A stretch of 50,811 bases of DNA from JAUSNA01 sp964511965 (GCA_964511965.1 CAZEGF010000020.1:1-50811); one strand, 5' to 3'. Positions 9,449 to 18,439 are shown, numbered from the stretch's first letter. The notes: generated from the sequence alone by a model not told the origin. Made by a program: numbers and translations.

Positions 9449-10327
9449 ATGAAATCAAGAAAAATTCTACTTTTTGGTGCATCCGGCATGGTTGGATCGA
9501 GGATTTTAGATTTAAAACCGGAAAATATTAATTTTGTGGCGCCTTCAAGAAAAGAATTGGATTTAGTAAATAGTGCTCATTTTTCACAATACATCGAAAA
9601 CCATAATCCGGACATGATTGTGTATGCAGCGGGTATTGTACGACAAGATCAAGCTGAGCAAGAACAAGAAGCTGCTTTATTATTGAATACTAAAGTACCG
9701 GGGTTAATTTCAAAAATAGCATCAAAGAATTCGATTCCTCTAGTATATTTTTCAACAGATGCTGTATTTGACGGGAAAAAATCCGAATCACCATATCTTG
9801 AAGAAGATAGAAAAAATCCTGTTAATTTTTATGGTTTGACAAAAGCAAAAGGTGAAGACTTGGTTCTTTCTGCGAGTAACAAAAATTTAGTTATAAGACT
9901 AATATCCGTATACTCAGGTAATTATGGTAATAAAATTGATTTTGCCCGACGAGGACTCGAAATACTTTTAAAAGGGATGAAATACGATGCTATAGAGGAT
10001 CTGTATTTTAATCCTACGTATGTTGATGATGCAGCAAATGGATTTCTGAAATCTATTGAAAAAAATATCTCAGGTATTCTTCATGTTGCTGCGGTAGATC
10101 AAATAACTAACTACGGTTTTTTAAAACTTATAGCCAAAGAATTTCAATTAAATGCAGGGCTAGTAAGTCCGGTCAAATTTAAAAACTTTTTTAAAGAGAA
10201 TTCAGCTAAAAGAGGGCAATTTACTTGGCTTGATACCTCTAAAGCACAAAAACTATTAGGAACAAATACACTTCACACTAATTTTGAAAATATAAAAAAA
10301 TTTAAAAAAGATTATTTTCTACAATGA
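9449..10327 (+). CDS. RmlD-like dTDP-4-dehydrorhamnose reductase family SDR
   Basis: A 292-residue SDR with the N-terminal ILLFGASGMVGSRIL nucleotide-binding motif, short beta strands typical of RmlD (MIVYAAGIVRQDQAE), FSTDAVFDG, and catalytic NFYGLTKAKGE (YxxxK). Family members reduce 4-keto-6-deoxy NDP-sugars or related compounds. It is divergent from the epimerase/methyltransferase operon and followed within 12 nt by a GT39-like membrane gene that has its own -10 box overlapping this stop codon. No RmlA, RmlB or RmlC is in the window, so the name rfbD/rmlD is not justified. Confidence 0.75.
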   Translation: MKSRKILLFGASGMVGSRILDLKPENINFVAPSRKELDLVNSAHFSQYIENHNPDMIVYAAGIVRQDQAEQEQEAALLLNTKVPGLISKIASKNSIPLVYFSTDAVFDGKKSESPYLEEDRKNPVNFYGLTKAKGEDLVLSASNKNLVIRLISVYSGNYGNKIDFARRGLEILLKGMKYDAIEDLYFNPTYVDDAANGFLKSIEKNISGILHVAAVDQITNYGFLKLIAKEFQLNAGLVSPVKFKNFFKENSAKRGQFTWLDTSKAQKLLGTNTLHTNFENIKKFKKDYFLQ

Positions 10328-10333
10328 TATAAT
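10325..10333 (+). promoter_or_regulatory. Extended -10 (TGATATAAT), leaderless start predicted
   Basis: TGATATAAT uses the TGA stop codon of the upstream gene as its extended -10 and ends 6 nt before the next ATG (10340), so the transcript should start at or next to that ATG. Confidence 0.55.
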
Positions 10334-10339
10334 CGACAA

Positions 10340-11872
10340 ATGAAAAAGATTGATAAACATTCATTTGTTTTGTATTCCTTTCTCTTTTTAGTTGGCATAA
10401 TCTCGCGACTTCCATTTCTCGAAAAGGCGCAATCTCATTGGGATGGGCCTGATTATACAATTGGTATTTTGCATTATTCTTTTATAGAGCAAACACCATC
10501 ACCTCCAGGATATCCATTGTATATTTCATTTGGGAAGTTTTTTCATATGTTTTTTTCAGATCCTCATCTCTCAATTCTTATGGTCAGTGTGCTCTTTGCA
10601 GGAGTTGGAGCTGTAGTTTTTTATTTGGCTGGAAAGTTGTTTTTTAACAAGTCCGTAGGATTGATATCTTCATGTATTTTTCTTTCTGCTCCAACTATTT
10701 TTTACTTTGGTATAACGGCAAATCCTTATGGAATTCTTTCAACAACGGCATTACTAGTTGCTTTAGTTGTTTTTCTAATAATAAAGAAAAAAAAGGATTA
10801 TGGTTTTCTTTTAGCTTTGGTATTTTCTTTCGCTATTGGAATTAGACCACAAGATTCTTTATTCTTAACACCTCTTTATTTGCTAGGTTGTTATTATTTA
10901 ACATCATACGAAAGATTTATAAGTGTTGTCTCGCTGATATTCCTCACGTTATTTTGGTTTTTACCAACGGCTCATGCGGTGGGAGGTGTGAGTCAATACT
11001 TTTCTTACGTAATTTCCTTTGCCAAAAACGATTCGGCACCAAATTTATCGATTCATAGAGTAACTGAGATCATGCCGATAATTATTAAAGGGTTATATCT
11101 TACCTGTGGATTTGCCGCATTTTTTTTGCTTGCAGTATTTAAGTATACAAATAATCTATTAAGCCTAAAAAAACTTTTTACCAAAATAAGTAAACCCTAT
11201 ATTTTAGTTTTCATATTTTGGATCTTCCCATCACTTTTATTTAATATTTTTGTTCGTAGTGATCATGCAGCTCATCAAATGGCTTACCTTTCGGCTTTTA
11301 TTGTTCTTTCAAGTTATTTTTTGTATAAATTATTTGGATCTAAATCATTTCTGGTTGTTTTAATATTGATTGTTGTAAATCTTGCAACTTTTTTTAGAGT
11401 CCGCGACACAAATCTAGTTGGATCTTATGTTTCCCAATCATTCCATTATTCTGAGATTGTAAAAAATAATTTAAGAATGAAAAACCTTGAGTTATATGTA
11501 TTAAAAAATTTTAATACTACAGATACAATACTTATAACTGATCCGGAAATATTCAGAGCAACATCATATTACTTAAAAAATTATGGCGTTTACTCATTTG
11601 GAGCTTTGGATACTAATGACTCAAAGAATACTTCAATTGTTCACTATTCTAAATATTGGCATTATGCAAAATTATCAAATAAAACGCATATATTTTCTTT
11701 ACCCATTGGTATTAATAATATTGTGGTATATAACAATAATAGACCTATTACTATTAAAATGAAGAATGTAGAAAAAAGAGAATTAGTAGGTAATCAAATG
11801 GTTTACCTTATAAAAGTTGGTAAAAGCGAGAAACTAATATTATCAAAAGGTTTAATTAGTCCATATGACTAA
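10340..11872 (+). CDS. GT39-like integral membrane glycosyltransferase
   Basis: A 510-residue multi-TM protein. TM1 is followed by the outer loop SHWDGPDYTIGI, an acidic GT-C loop, then SPPGYPLYISFGK, a common PMT-like segment. Roughly ten TM helices are followed by a soluble C-terminal region (from about residue 375) with DTILITDPEIFRATSYYLKNY, a module shared with other GT39-type proteins. It should act on the outer face of the membrane with a polyprenyl-linked donor. It probably has its own promoter overlapping the upstream stop. Substrate unknown. Confidence 0.75.
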   Translation: MKKIDKHSFVLYSFLFLVGIISRLPFLEKAQSHWDGPDYTIGILHYSFIEQTPSPPGYPLYISFGKFFHMFFSDPHLSILMVSVLFAGVGAVVFYLAGKLFFNKSVGLISSCIFLSAPTIFYFGITANPYGILSTTALLVALVVFLIIKKKKDYGFLLALVFSFAIGIRPQDSLFLTPLYLLGCYYLTSYERFISVVSLIFLTLFWFLPTAHAVGGVSQYFSYVISFAKNDSAPNLSIHRVTEIMPIIIKGLYLTCGFAAFFLLAVFKYTNNLLSLKKLFTKISKPYILVFIFWIFPSLLFNIFVRSDHAAHQMAYLSAFIVLSSYFLYKLFGSKSFLVVLILIVVNLATFFRVRDTNLVGSYVSQSFHYSEIVKNNLRMKNLELYVLKNFNTTDTILITDPEIFRATSYYLKNYGVYSFGALDTNDSKNTSIVHYSKYWHYAKLSNKTHIFSLPIGINNIVVYNNNRPITIKMKNVEKRELVGNQMVYLIKVGKSEKLILSKGLISPYD

Positions 11873-11904
11873 TGCGATATACCCGGTATCTTAAAGAGCC
11901 AAAT

Positions 11905-11929
11905 TAGCACTTTAATTATGTGCTATAAT
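11905..11929 (+). promoter_or_regulatory. Extended -10 promoter with overlapping inverted repeat
   Basis: TGCTATAAT (11921-11929) is a consensus extended -10. TAGCAC (11905-11910) and GTGCTA (11920-11925) form a perfect inverted repeat with a 9-nt spacer that covers part of the -10, so a repressor site is possible. The expected transcript start is near 11936, 15 nt before the ATG at 11951. Confidence 0.5.
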
Positions 11930-11950
11930 CTTTTGATTCAATCAATTTCT

Positions 11951-13237
11951 ATGTCTTCCAGAACACGAAACGATACAATTACATCAGTTATCGGAATTGG
12001 TAGGGTAGGGTTTCCACTCGCATTAGTACTTGCCAACGAAAAAAAATCACTTGTGTATGGTATTGGACGTGATAGTACGAAGATATCAAAAATTAACTCC
12101 GGCAAAATGCCATTCATGGAAAAGGGAGCAGCTCCTTTACTAAAAAAACACATTGGAAAGAATTTTTTTGCAACTACAGATTATTCTTGTATAAAAAAAA
12201 GTGATTTCATTATTTTGACTTTAGGGACACCGGTAGATGAAAATATGAATCCGGTTTATTCTCAAATAAATGAGTCTATTATTAACTCCATACCATTTTT
12301 CAAAGCAGGACAAACTTTAATTCTTCGAAGTACCGTATCTCCAAGAACGACTAAATATGTCCAATCGCTCATTGAAGATAATACAAAGCTTAAAATTGGC
12401 AAAGATTTTTTTGTCGCATTTTGTCCGGAAAGAATTTCTGAAGGTAACTCTATAGAAGAAATGAAATCAATTCCTCAGATAATAGGAGCGGATGATAAAA
12501 AAAGTTTGAAAAAAGCTGATAGTTTTTTTAAGGATATGAACATATCAACAATGTTAACCGATAGCGTATCAGCAGAGTTATCAAAATTATTTACTAACAT
12601 GTATAGATACATAAATTTTGCTGTGGCAAATGAATTTATGGTTTTGGCTCATAACTATCACAGGGATATCTATGAAATTGTGAATTTGGTTAATTACAAA
12701 TATAAGAGAGGAGGGCTTACAATGCCAGGGCTTACTGCAGGTCCATGCCTTTTTAAAGATGGGTTTTTCTTAATATCGGACTTACCATATGCGGATTTAA
12801 TATCAACAAGTTGGAAAATAAATGAATCGATGCCAATGTTTTTGATCCGATTAGTACGTGAACGAATAAAACTCAAGAATAAGAAAGCAGTAATTTTAGG
12901 ATTGGCTTTTAAAGCCGAAATAGATGATATAAGGGAATCTCTAAGTTTTAAAGTAAGACACGCTTTGTTACGTGAAAGAGCTGAGGTGGTTCTACACGAT
13001 CCGTATGTAAAAGAATACGAGAAACAAAAGATAGAAAAAGATGTTTACGAAGCAGTAAAGGATGCAGATATCTTATTTATTGCCACTAACCACAATATAT
13101 ATAAGAAGTTAGATATTAAAAAAATAAAAAGTTTGGTTAAAAAGAATTGTATTGTTTGCGATGTATGGAACGTACTGGGTACAGGTAAAATTGTATATCG
13201 AATTAATAATGTTAACGAGGAAATAGCTATAATTTAG
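11951..13237 (+). CDS. Nucleotide-sugar 6-dehydrogenase (UDP-Glc/ManNAc dehydrogenase family)
   Basis: A 428-residue cytoplasmic NAD-dependent enzyme that oxidises C6 of an NDP-sugar to a uronic acid. VIGIGRVGFPLALVLA is the NAD-binding motif, FCPERISEGNS and SAELSKLFTNMYRYIN are family signatures, and the catalytic cysteine is in AGPCLFKDGF. LGLAFKAEIDDIRES marks the C-terminal UDP-binding domain. An in-frame ATG at 11918 overlaps the -10 box, so 11951 (MSSRTRND) is the better start. The enzyme supplies an acidic sugar to the glycan locus. It ends 1 nt before the convergent GT2 gene. UDP-Glc and UDP-ManNAc dehydrogenases cannot be separated here. Confidence 0.85.
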   Translation: MSSRTRNDTITSVIGIGRVGFPLALVLANEKKSLVYGIGRDSTKISKINSGKMPFMEKGAAPLLKKHIGKNFFATTDYSCIKKSDFIILTLGTPVDENMNPVYSQINESIINSIPFFKAGQTLILRSTVSPRTTKYVQSLIEDNTKLKIGKDFFVAFCPERISEGNSIEEMKSIPQIIGADDKKSLKKADSFFKDMNISTMLTDSVSAELSKLFTNMYRYINFAVANEFMVLAHNYHRDIYEIVNLVNYKYKRGGLTMPGLTAGPCLFKDGFFLISDLPYADLISTSWKINESMPMFLIRLVRERIKLKNKKAVILGLAFKAEIDDIRESLSFKVRHALLRERAEVVLHDPYVKEYEKQKIEKDVYEAVKDADILFIATNHNIYKKLDIKKIKSLVKKNCIVCDVWNVLGTGKIVYRINNVNEEIAII

Positions 13238-13238
13238 G

Positions 13239-13949
13239 TTATCGATCCAAACCAATTTTTATAATTGTTTGCAAAAAGAGAAACCCATCCTTAATAGGCA
13301 TTAATTTTGTTACTCCAAATTCTCTCTTTTTGTAAGTTATTGGAATATTTTTGATTTTATATCCTTTTTGTGCCGCTCGAATAATAACCTCTGCCTCATA
13401 GCCATAATGATCTTCCTTCATATTAATATCCTTTAACACTTGTGTTTTAAATCCTTTAAAACCGGCAAGCATATCTGTAACTCTTTGACCTGCTGCGATA
13501 GAGGTTGCAAACGACAATAAATGTATTCCAAATTGTCTGAAAGGAGTAACCGAATCCTTAGACACTTTTGCACCTTTTTCGTAACGGGTAGCAAGCGCTA
13601 CATCGTAACCACTTTGTAATGCTTTCATAAACTTAGGAATATCTGATGGCATAAATTGATAGTCGGCATCAATTTGAATCACATAATCACCTTTAATATA
13701 TTTAGTTGCTCGTCTCAAAGCATATCCCTTACCTCTCCACTTCCCTGTTTGAATAACAGTAGCTCCGGCTTTTTCAGCAACTTTTGCTGTGTTATCTGTG
13801 GTTTTACTATCCAGAACTACAAGCACTTGGAGATCATAAAGTTTCTTAAGTTTGAAACATTCTTCCAAAGCTTTACCAATAACTTTTTCTTCATTGAGGG
13901 CAGCCATTGTAATGGTAACTTTTGGTTTTTTGTTAATGTTGTTTTTCAT
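13239..13949 (-). CDS. GT2 family glycosyltransferase, polyprenyl-phosphate sugar synthase-like
   Basis: A 236-residue GT2 enzyme: TITMAALNEEKVIG at the N-terminus, LVVLDSKTTDNT, GKWRGKGYALR, the DxD motif QIDADYQF, and TDMLAGFKGFK, matching the DPM/undecaprenyl-phosphate mannosyltransferase type. No C-terminal TM helices are present, so it is a soluble or peripheral form. It probably makes a lipid-linked monosaccharide for the nearby GT-C enzymes. It is a single minus-strand gene with TGTTATAAT (13957-13965, minus) ending 7 nt before its ATG, so a leaderless mRNA is expected. Confidence 0.85.
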   Translation of the reverse strand: MKNNINKKPKVTITMAALNEEKVIGKALEECFKLKKLYDLQVLVVLDSKTTDNTAKVAEKAGATVIQTGKWRGKGYALRRATKYIKGDYVIQIDADYQFMPSDIPKFMKALQSGYDVALATRYEKGAKVSKDSVTPFRQFGIHLLSFATSIAAGQRVTDMLAGFKGFKTQVLKDINMKEDHYGYEAEVIIRAAQKGYKIKNIPITYKKREFGVTKLMPIKDGFLFLQTIIKIGLDR

Positions 13950-13956
13950 ATTTGCG

Positions 13957-13965
13957 ATTATAACA
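13957..13965 (-). promoter_or_regulatory. Extended -10 (TGTTATAAT)
   Basis: On the minus strand TGTTATAAT ends 7 nt upstream of the ATG at 13949, consistent with a leaderless transcript. Confidence 0.55.
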
Positions 13966-14005
13966 GATAAAAATAAAAAAAGAAAAATGCTTGATAAAAT
14001 TTATA

Positions 14006-14014
14006 TGATAGAAT
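14006..14014 (+). promoter_or_regulatory. Extended -10 (TGATAGAAT)
   Basis: TGATAGAAT ends 11 nt before the ATG at 14026. It lies inside the upstream extension of the reading frame, so it argues for the shorter PseB-like protein. Confidence 0.5.
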
Positions 14015-14025
14015 ATAACACTTCT

Positions 14026-15036
14026 ATGCCTTCAAAAAGAAATAATTTGATATATAGAAAAAAAATATTTTTGACCGGAGGGACTGGGTCATTTGGAAGA
14101 ATGTTAGTGCGAGAACTCCTTAATTATGAACCCTCTGAAATTATTGTTTTTAGTAGAGATGAAGTAAAGCAGGGACAGATGCGCTTAGAATATAAAAATG
14201 AAAAGAGGCTGAGATTTATTCTCGGCGACGTCAGAGATTACAGAAGTGTTAGAGAAGCTATAAGAGGTGTCAACATTATTATTCATGCAGCAGCTTTAAA
14301 ATGGATAACAGAAGTAGAATATAATGTTTGGGAGGGTGTAAAAACAAACGTTTTGGGAGCGCAAAACATTATCGAAGCAGCGAGGGATGAAAATGTAGAC
14401 AAAGTAGTAGCATTATCCACCGATAAAGCAGTCGAACCTATTAATGCTTATGGAATGTCAAAAGCTCTTCAGGAAAGATTAATTACAACTGCAAATCTAT
14501 ATGAAAACAATTCAAAAACAATTTTTGTTTCAACAAGATATGGAAATGTGTTAGGTTCACGTGGCTCAGTTGTGCCACTGTTCAAATCATTAATTGATAG
14601 CAAAAAGCCAATAACTATTACGGATCCCAGGATGACAAGGTTTATGATAACTTTGAAAGAAAGTGTAGACTTAGTTTTAACGGCACTTAAAGAAGGTGTA
14701 GGTGGTGAAGTATTTGTTAGAAAAATGAGCGCTCATACTATCTCTGATCTAGCTGATATTATGCTTGAAAAAGTTGTGGAGAAAAATAAAATTCATACTA
14801 TCGGTGTAAGACCTGGTGAAAAGATTCATGAAACCTTAGTTAGTATATCCGAATCGGTAAGAACAATTGAGATGGGTGAATATTATGTAATTTTGCCCCA
14901 GATTGAGATACCTTCAGTTACAAAAAAATACAAAAAAAAGAGAAGACTTAAAGCATTCCATTACTCATCCGATACTACCAAACAACTTACCAAAAAAGAG
15001 CTTTCCCGAATTTTAAAAAGAGAAGGTTGGCTTTAA
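14026..15036 (+). CDS. UDP-GlcNAc 4,6-dehydratase/5-epimerase-like (PseB/CapD/FlaA1 family)
   Basis: A 336-residue protein, the usual length for PseB/FlaA1-type enzymes. KKIFLTGGTGSFGRMLV is the NADP-binding motif, IIVFSRDEVKQGQM and FILGDVRDYRS are family hallmarks, LSTDKAVEP precedes the catalytic NAYGMSK (YxxxK), and TRYGNVLGSRGSVVPLF follows. It removes water across C4-C6 of a UDP-HexNAc to start an amino-deoxysugar pathway. In PseB the AALK segment is usually followed by QVPACE; here it is KWITEVE, so product stereochemistry could differ. The frame is open back to 13852, but a -10 box lies in that stretch, so 14026 is chosen. An epimerase follows after 5 nt. Confidence 0.85.
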   Translation: MPSKRNNLIYRKKIFLTGGTGSFGRMLVRELLNYEPSEIIVFSRDEVKQGQMRLEYKNEKRLRFILGDVRDYRSVREAIRGVNIIIHAAALKWITEVEYNVWEGVKTNVLGAQNIIEAARDENVDKVVALSTDKAVEPINAYGMSKALQERLITTANLYENNSKTIFVSTRYGNVLGSRGSVVPLFKSLIDSKKPITITDPRMTRFMITLKESVDLVLTALKEGVGGEVFVRKMSAHTISDLADIMLEKVVEKNKIHTIGVRPGEKIHETLVSISESVRTIEMGEYYVILPQIEIPSVTKKYKKKRRLKAFHYSSDTTKQLTKKELSRILKREGWL

Positions 15037-15041
15037 GCATA

Positions 15042-15932
15042 ATGATGGACAAAAAATCTATCGCAATTACTGGGGCATCGGGATTTTTAGGGAAAGTGTT
15101 ATTGGAAAAATTATTAGCGCAAGGATACAAAATAACAGTCCTTGATTCGAAAGGATCCACATTTCCTAAAGGTGTAAAAATTATAAGAGGAAATCTTTTA
15201 AATGGAAAAGGTTATGAAGAATTTGCCCAAGATTGTGAAATTGTTATTCATCTGGCAGGGCAAGTAGAGCAGGGTAATTCTACAATGTATCAAGGAAATG
15301 TGATAACAACACGAAATCTTCTTCGCGTTCTTACAAAAAAATCAGTTAGAAAAATAATTTTTGCTTCATCAATCGCTGTTTATGGAAGTAGTAAAGTAAA
15401 AATATTTAAAGAGAGTGACACATGTAGGCCTGACACTTCTTACGGAAAAAGTAAGTTAAAAGCAGAGAGATTGATTGAAGAATGGAGCAAAAAGAATGGC
15501 AAAAACTATGTTATCCTTCGATTTTTTAGCCTTTACGGGTATGAAAACAGAAAGGGATTTGTCTATAAGCTTTTCAGAAATCTTTTTGATTCATCATCAG
15601 TTACCATCACAGGGGATGGAAGTCAGGAGCGTGATCTTGTCTGGGTTGATGATGCTGCTGATGCGATAATTCTTGCGGTTACTAAAAACGTTTTTGGAAT
15701 ATACAATGTTGGAACCGGGAAAAACTACAGTTTGCTTAAAATTATAAGTTTGATGGAAAAAATTGCTGGTATAAAATGTAATATAAAGTTTGTTGGTAGC
15801 GATAAGGAAAAAGCTACAAATATATATTACCAGTCAGAAAAAATTCGAAAAATTGGATGGAAACCTAAAATTCTTCCGGAAAAGGGGTTGGTTATGCTCT
15901 ATAACACAGTCATCAAACCATTTACTTCTTAA
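15042..15932 (+). CDS. NAD-dependent epimerase/dehydratase (extended SDR)
   Basis: A 296-residue extended SDR: IAITGASGFLGKVLL at the N-terminus, VIHLAGQVEQGN, FASSIAVYG and the catalytic DTSYGKSKLKAE (YxxxK), then ILRFFSLYG. It resembles UDP-glucose 4-epimerase/WbpV-type enzymes. An in-frame TTG at 15027 lies inside the upstream gene; the ATG at 15042, 5 nt after the upstream stop, is preferred, and the ATG at 15045 is a close alternative. Pairing with the PseB-like dehydratase suggests both act on one UDP-amino-sugar. Its end overlaps the convergent membrane gene by 11 nt. Confidence 0.8.
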   Translation: MMDKKSIAITGASGFLGKVLLEKLLAQGYKITVLDSKGSTFPKGVKIIRGNLLNGKGYEEFAQDCEIVIHLAGQVEQGNSTMYQGNVITTRNLLRVLTKKSVRKIIFASSIAVYGSSKVKIFKESDTCRPDTSYGKSKLKAERLIEEWSKKNGKNYVILRFFSLYGYENRKGFVYKLFRNLFDSSSVTITGDGSQERDLVWVDDAADAIILAVTKNVFGIYNVGTGKNYSLLKIISLMEKIAGIKCNIKFVGSDKEKATNIYYQSEKIRKIGWKPKILPEKGLVMLYNTVIKPFTS

Positions 15933-17238
15933 ATACTTTTACAGCCACTATTGTTATTGTAAATGCAGCTAAAGGTACTATGTGTAGTAACAGCTTATTT
16001 GAAATAGCGTTTATTTGGGTAACCGGATCTTGGGGTAGAAGAAGAAAAATAAGAACATAAAATAGTAATTGAAAAAATAAAAAAATTGGAACCAAAATAT
16101 AGGTTCCTAGATGTTTCCTATATATAACAATACAAAAAAGAAAAACTATCCAGATGATGTTCCAATTCTGAATATTTCCGAATTCTTTAAAAAAATTGAA
16201 AACAACAATAGGAAACCTTTCAATATGAAATTCTATTCCGTTACGAAACAAAAAATTTGGATGTAAATTGTTAAACTTCTTGAATAATTCCCACCCAAGC
16301 ATAACCAGTGGCAAGGGAATCAAATAAAATAACTTTTTGTATTTCTTTTCCTTTAATATTTTGTAGACTACAAAGCAAGTAGAAAGTAATACGAATGGAA
16401 TAGCATCATTTTTTATTTGAGTCGCAATTGAAAGTAAAACAGTTAGCAGAAGTAATAATCTAGTTGATTTAATTTTTAAGTAATCCAATAAGACTATTAC
16501 ACATGCAAAAATATAAAAACCAACTGCCAGATCCGCTTGACCAGCCTCAAACCTTCCACCATGTCGTATCAAATTTTGAGAAGATAGCAATAACACGGAA
16601 AATAGAAGTGCTGTTTTTCTATCTGCAAAGTTTCTAATAGAACTATAGAAAAGTAATCCTAAGGCAAAATAAAAGAAGTAATAAAAAAGAAGTATAGATC
16701 TATCATCTATTGAACCGAGACTCATGTAACCTAGAGAAGTAGTTAGGGGAATTATAAGTGGATAAGAATCTGTTGTATATGAAAAATAATAATTATCAAT
16801 TCCCTTATTTAAATAAAATACATTTGCCCTAAACACCCAATTATCCCACCCGTCCCATGCTTGAACCGGTCTTAAAACAGATTCTATCCCCACAAAAATT
16901 AATAATGAAACAAGTAATATCAGAAGTAATTTCTCAATACGCGAAAATAATTTAATTTTGTTGAGTATATTAAGATTATGATATGAATATTTATGGTTCC
17001 GTAAAAAAAAATAACATATAAAAATTAGCCAAGGAGTTAAGATAATTCCATAATTCCATTTAATTCCGAGTATAGACAAGATAAACATCTGAATTCCAAT
17101 AAATCCAAAACCCAGAGCATAAGAAAGAGCAATTTTTTTAATAATTGAATACGATTTGTCATATAAGAAATACTCACCTGTTGTATAACCGGCAAGTATA
17201 ATAAAAATAATTACGTACAAAATAGTAAGAATATTCAT
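15922..17238 (-). CDS. GT-C/GT39-like integral membrane protein
   Basis: A 438-residue multi-TM protein. Three N-terminal helices precede an outer loop with VQAWDGWDNWVFRANVF, an acidic GT-C-like motif, and SYPLIIPLTTSLGY. HGGRFEAGQADLAVG occupies a second conserved loop. It lacks the soluble C-terminal tail seen in the other GT39-like proteins here and ends in a TM helix. Its start overlaps the stop of the 155-residue gene upstream (ATGA), so the two are translated together and may form one functional unit. A glycosyltransferase role is inferred from topology and motif. Confidence 0.65.
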   Translation of the reverse strand: MNILTILYVIIFIILAGYTTGEYFLYDKSYSIIKKIALSYALGFGFIGIQMFILSILGIKWNYGIILTPWLIFICYFFLRNHKYSYHNLNILNKIKLFSRIEKLLLILLVSLLIFVGIESVLRPVQAWDGWDNWVFRANVFYLNKGIDNYYFSYTTDSYPLIIPLTTSLGYMSLGSIDDRSILLFYYFFYFALGLLFYSSIRNFADRKTALLFSVLLLSSQNLIRHGGRFEAGQADLAVGFYIFACVIVLLDYLKIKSTRLLLLLTVLLSIATQIKNDAIPFVLLSTCFVVYKILKEKKYKKLFYLIPLPLVMLGWELFKKFNNLHPNFLFRNGIEFHIERFPIVVFNFFKEFGNIQNWNIIWIVFLFCIVIYRKHLGTYILVPIFLFFQLLFYVLIFLLLPQDPVTQINAISNKLLLHIVPLAAFTITIVAVKVFKK

Positions 17239-17702
17239 TTTTTATAAATTAATCCATTTAATTTGCCATTAGTTCTGAATTCCTTAATATTATGAAAATT
17301 AGTATTATTTATTGTTTTGACATTACTTATATTCTGACTTGTCAATGGATAGAAAATTGCATAAGAATAATTTCTAACAATATCGTTACCCCACTCAGTA
17401 TATTGACGTTCACCCCATATAACAGTAGTCGGGTAGAGAAAATATCTTGCAAGATAGTAGGTCATACCATCTGTGGTAAAAAGTAATATATTGGAATGTG
17501 GTGGAATGACTGATTTTACAAATGTCAAAAAATTGTATTTATCTCCAAATTGCTTCTCCCGCATTTGCTCATCATTTAAAGAAATCCAATGCCGTTCTTC
17601 CGTATAAAGTTTTGATATGTTTAGTAAACTTCTTGTAATCGCCAACAATGTCCAAAGCCCTATTAGGAGTAACAATAAAATTTTAGAATATCTTTTACCC
17701 AT
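17235..17702 (-). CDS. Small membrane-anchored protein resembling a GT39 C-terminal domain
   Basis: A 155-residue protein: one TM helix (about residues 8-27) followed by a soluble domain. It contains FLTFVKSVIPPHSNILLFT and YYLARYFLYPTTVIWG, which resemble the periplasmic tail found at the C-terminus of many GT39-type enzymes, but it has no GT-C membrane domain of its own. It is translationally coupled (4-nt overlap) to the following 438-residue membrane protein, which lacks such a tail. It may therefore be the separated accessory domain of that enzyme. Function unknown. Confidence 0.7.
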   Translation of the reverse strand: MGKRYSKILLLLLIGLWTLLAITRSLLNISKLYTEERHWISLNDEQMREKQFGDKYNFLTFVKSVIPPHSNILLFTTDGMTYYLARYFLYPTTVIWGERQYTEWGNDIVRNYSYAIFYPLTSQNISNVKTINNTNFHNIKEFRTNGKLNGLIYKK

Positions 17703-17721
17703 AAAATAAATAGTGTTTGTA

Positions 17722-17731
17722 TGATATTATA
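17722..17731. promoter_or_regulatory. Overlapping divergent promoter core
   Basis: Plus strand: TGATATTAT (17722-17730) ends 6 nt before the ATG at 17737. Minus strand: TATAAT (17726-17731) lies 23 nt upstream of the ATG at 17702. The two -10 boxes share bases, so transcription in one direction should occlude the other. Confidence 0.5.
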
Positions 17732-17736
17732 CAAAA

Positions 17737-18432
17737 ATGGTAAAAGATACTATTTCGGTGATAGTTCCAGCATTTAATGAAGAAAAAAATATTGCATCGG
17801 TAATAAATGAATTGTCAAGACTTAGGGATTTATACAAAGTTGAAACGATAGTAATCGATGATGCATCAAGTGATAAGACTGCTGAAATTGCAAAAAATGA
17901 AGGTGTTGAAAAAGTAATTTCTCATAAAAAAAATAAGGGTAAAGGAGGAGCATTCAAAACAGGACTCACTTACGCAACTCATGAATTTATTGTGCAATTT
18001 GACGCGGATGGACAATTGAAAGCATCGGATATCCCAAAATTAATCAACTCGCTCAAAGAAGGGGCTGATGTTGTTCTTGGTGCAAGATATAGTTTGCGAA
18101 ATCTTTTCAAATCCACTAACGGTACACAAACAAATTTATTTGGCAATATCTTTGTTTCTTTAGTTGCAACAATTTTTTCCGGAAAATTAATAATTGATGT
18201 CATGACAGGACTTAAAGCATTTAAAAAAAATAAGATTAAAAAAATTATTCCTAAAGCCAATGATTTCGCATATGAAGCTGAAATTGTAATTAGAGCATCC
18301 CGCAAAGGTTTTAAAATTAGCACTGTTAATATCTCCTGTCGCAAAAGGAAAAGTGGAAAATCATATCTTAGTCCATATAAACATGGATTTGCTGTTATAA
18401 AAACTATCATAATGACTGCGACTTCTTATTAA
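17737..18432 (+). CDS. GT2 family glycosyltransferase, polyprenyl-phosphate sugar synthase-like
   Basis: A 231-residue GT2 protein: SVIVPAFNEEKNIASV, TIVIDDASSDKT, HKKNKGKGGAFKTG, the DxD motif QFDADGQ and VMTGLKAFKK. This is the dolichyl/undecaprenyl-phosphate sugar synthase pattern without C-terminal TM helices. It would use an NDP-sugar in the cytoplasm to charge polyprenyl phosphate. It leads a plus-strand run with a methyltransferase and a GT39-like enzyme, a combination consistent with lipid-linked donor synthesis and use. A leaderless start is predicted from the -10 at 17725-17730. Confidence 0.85.
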   Translation: MVKDTISVIVPAFNEEKNIASVINELSRLRDLYKVETIVIDDASSDKTAEIAKNEGVEKVISHKKNKGKGGAFKTGLTYATHEFIVQFDADGQLKASDIPKLINSLKEGADVVLGARYSLRNLFKSTNGTQTNLFGNIFVSLVATIFSGKLIIDVMTGLKAFKKNKIKKIIPKANDFAYEAEIVIRASRKGFKISTVNISCRKRKSGKSYLSPYKHGFAVIKTIIMTATSY

Positions 18433-18439
18433 AATACGT

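Noticed and set aside
11918..11950. Upstream ATG start for the nucleotide-sugar dehydrogenase
   Set aside because: It lies on the extended -10 TGCTATAAT, and the encoded extra residues do not belong to the family; 11951 is preferred.
13852..14025. 58-residue N-terminal extension of the PseB-like protein
   Set aside because: It overlaps the divergent GT2 gene and contains a -10 box; the protein from 14026 has the normal family length.
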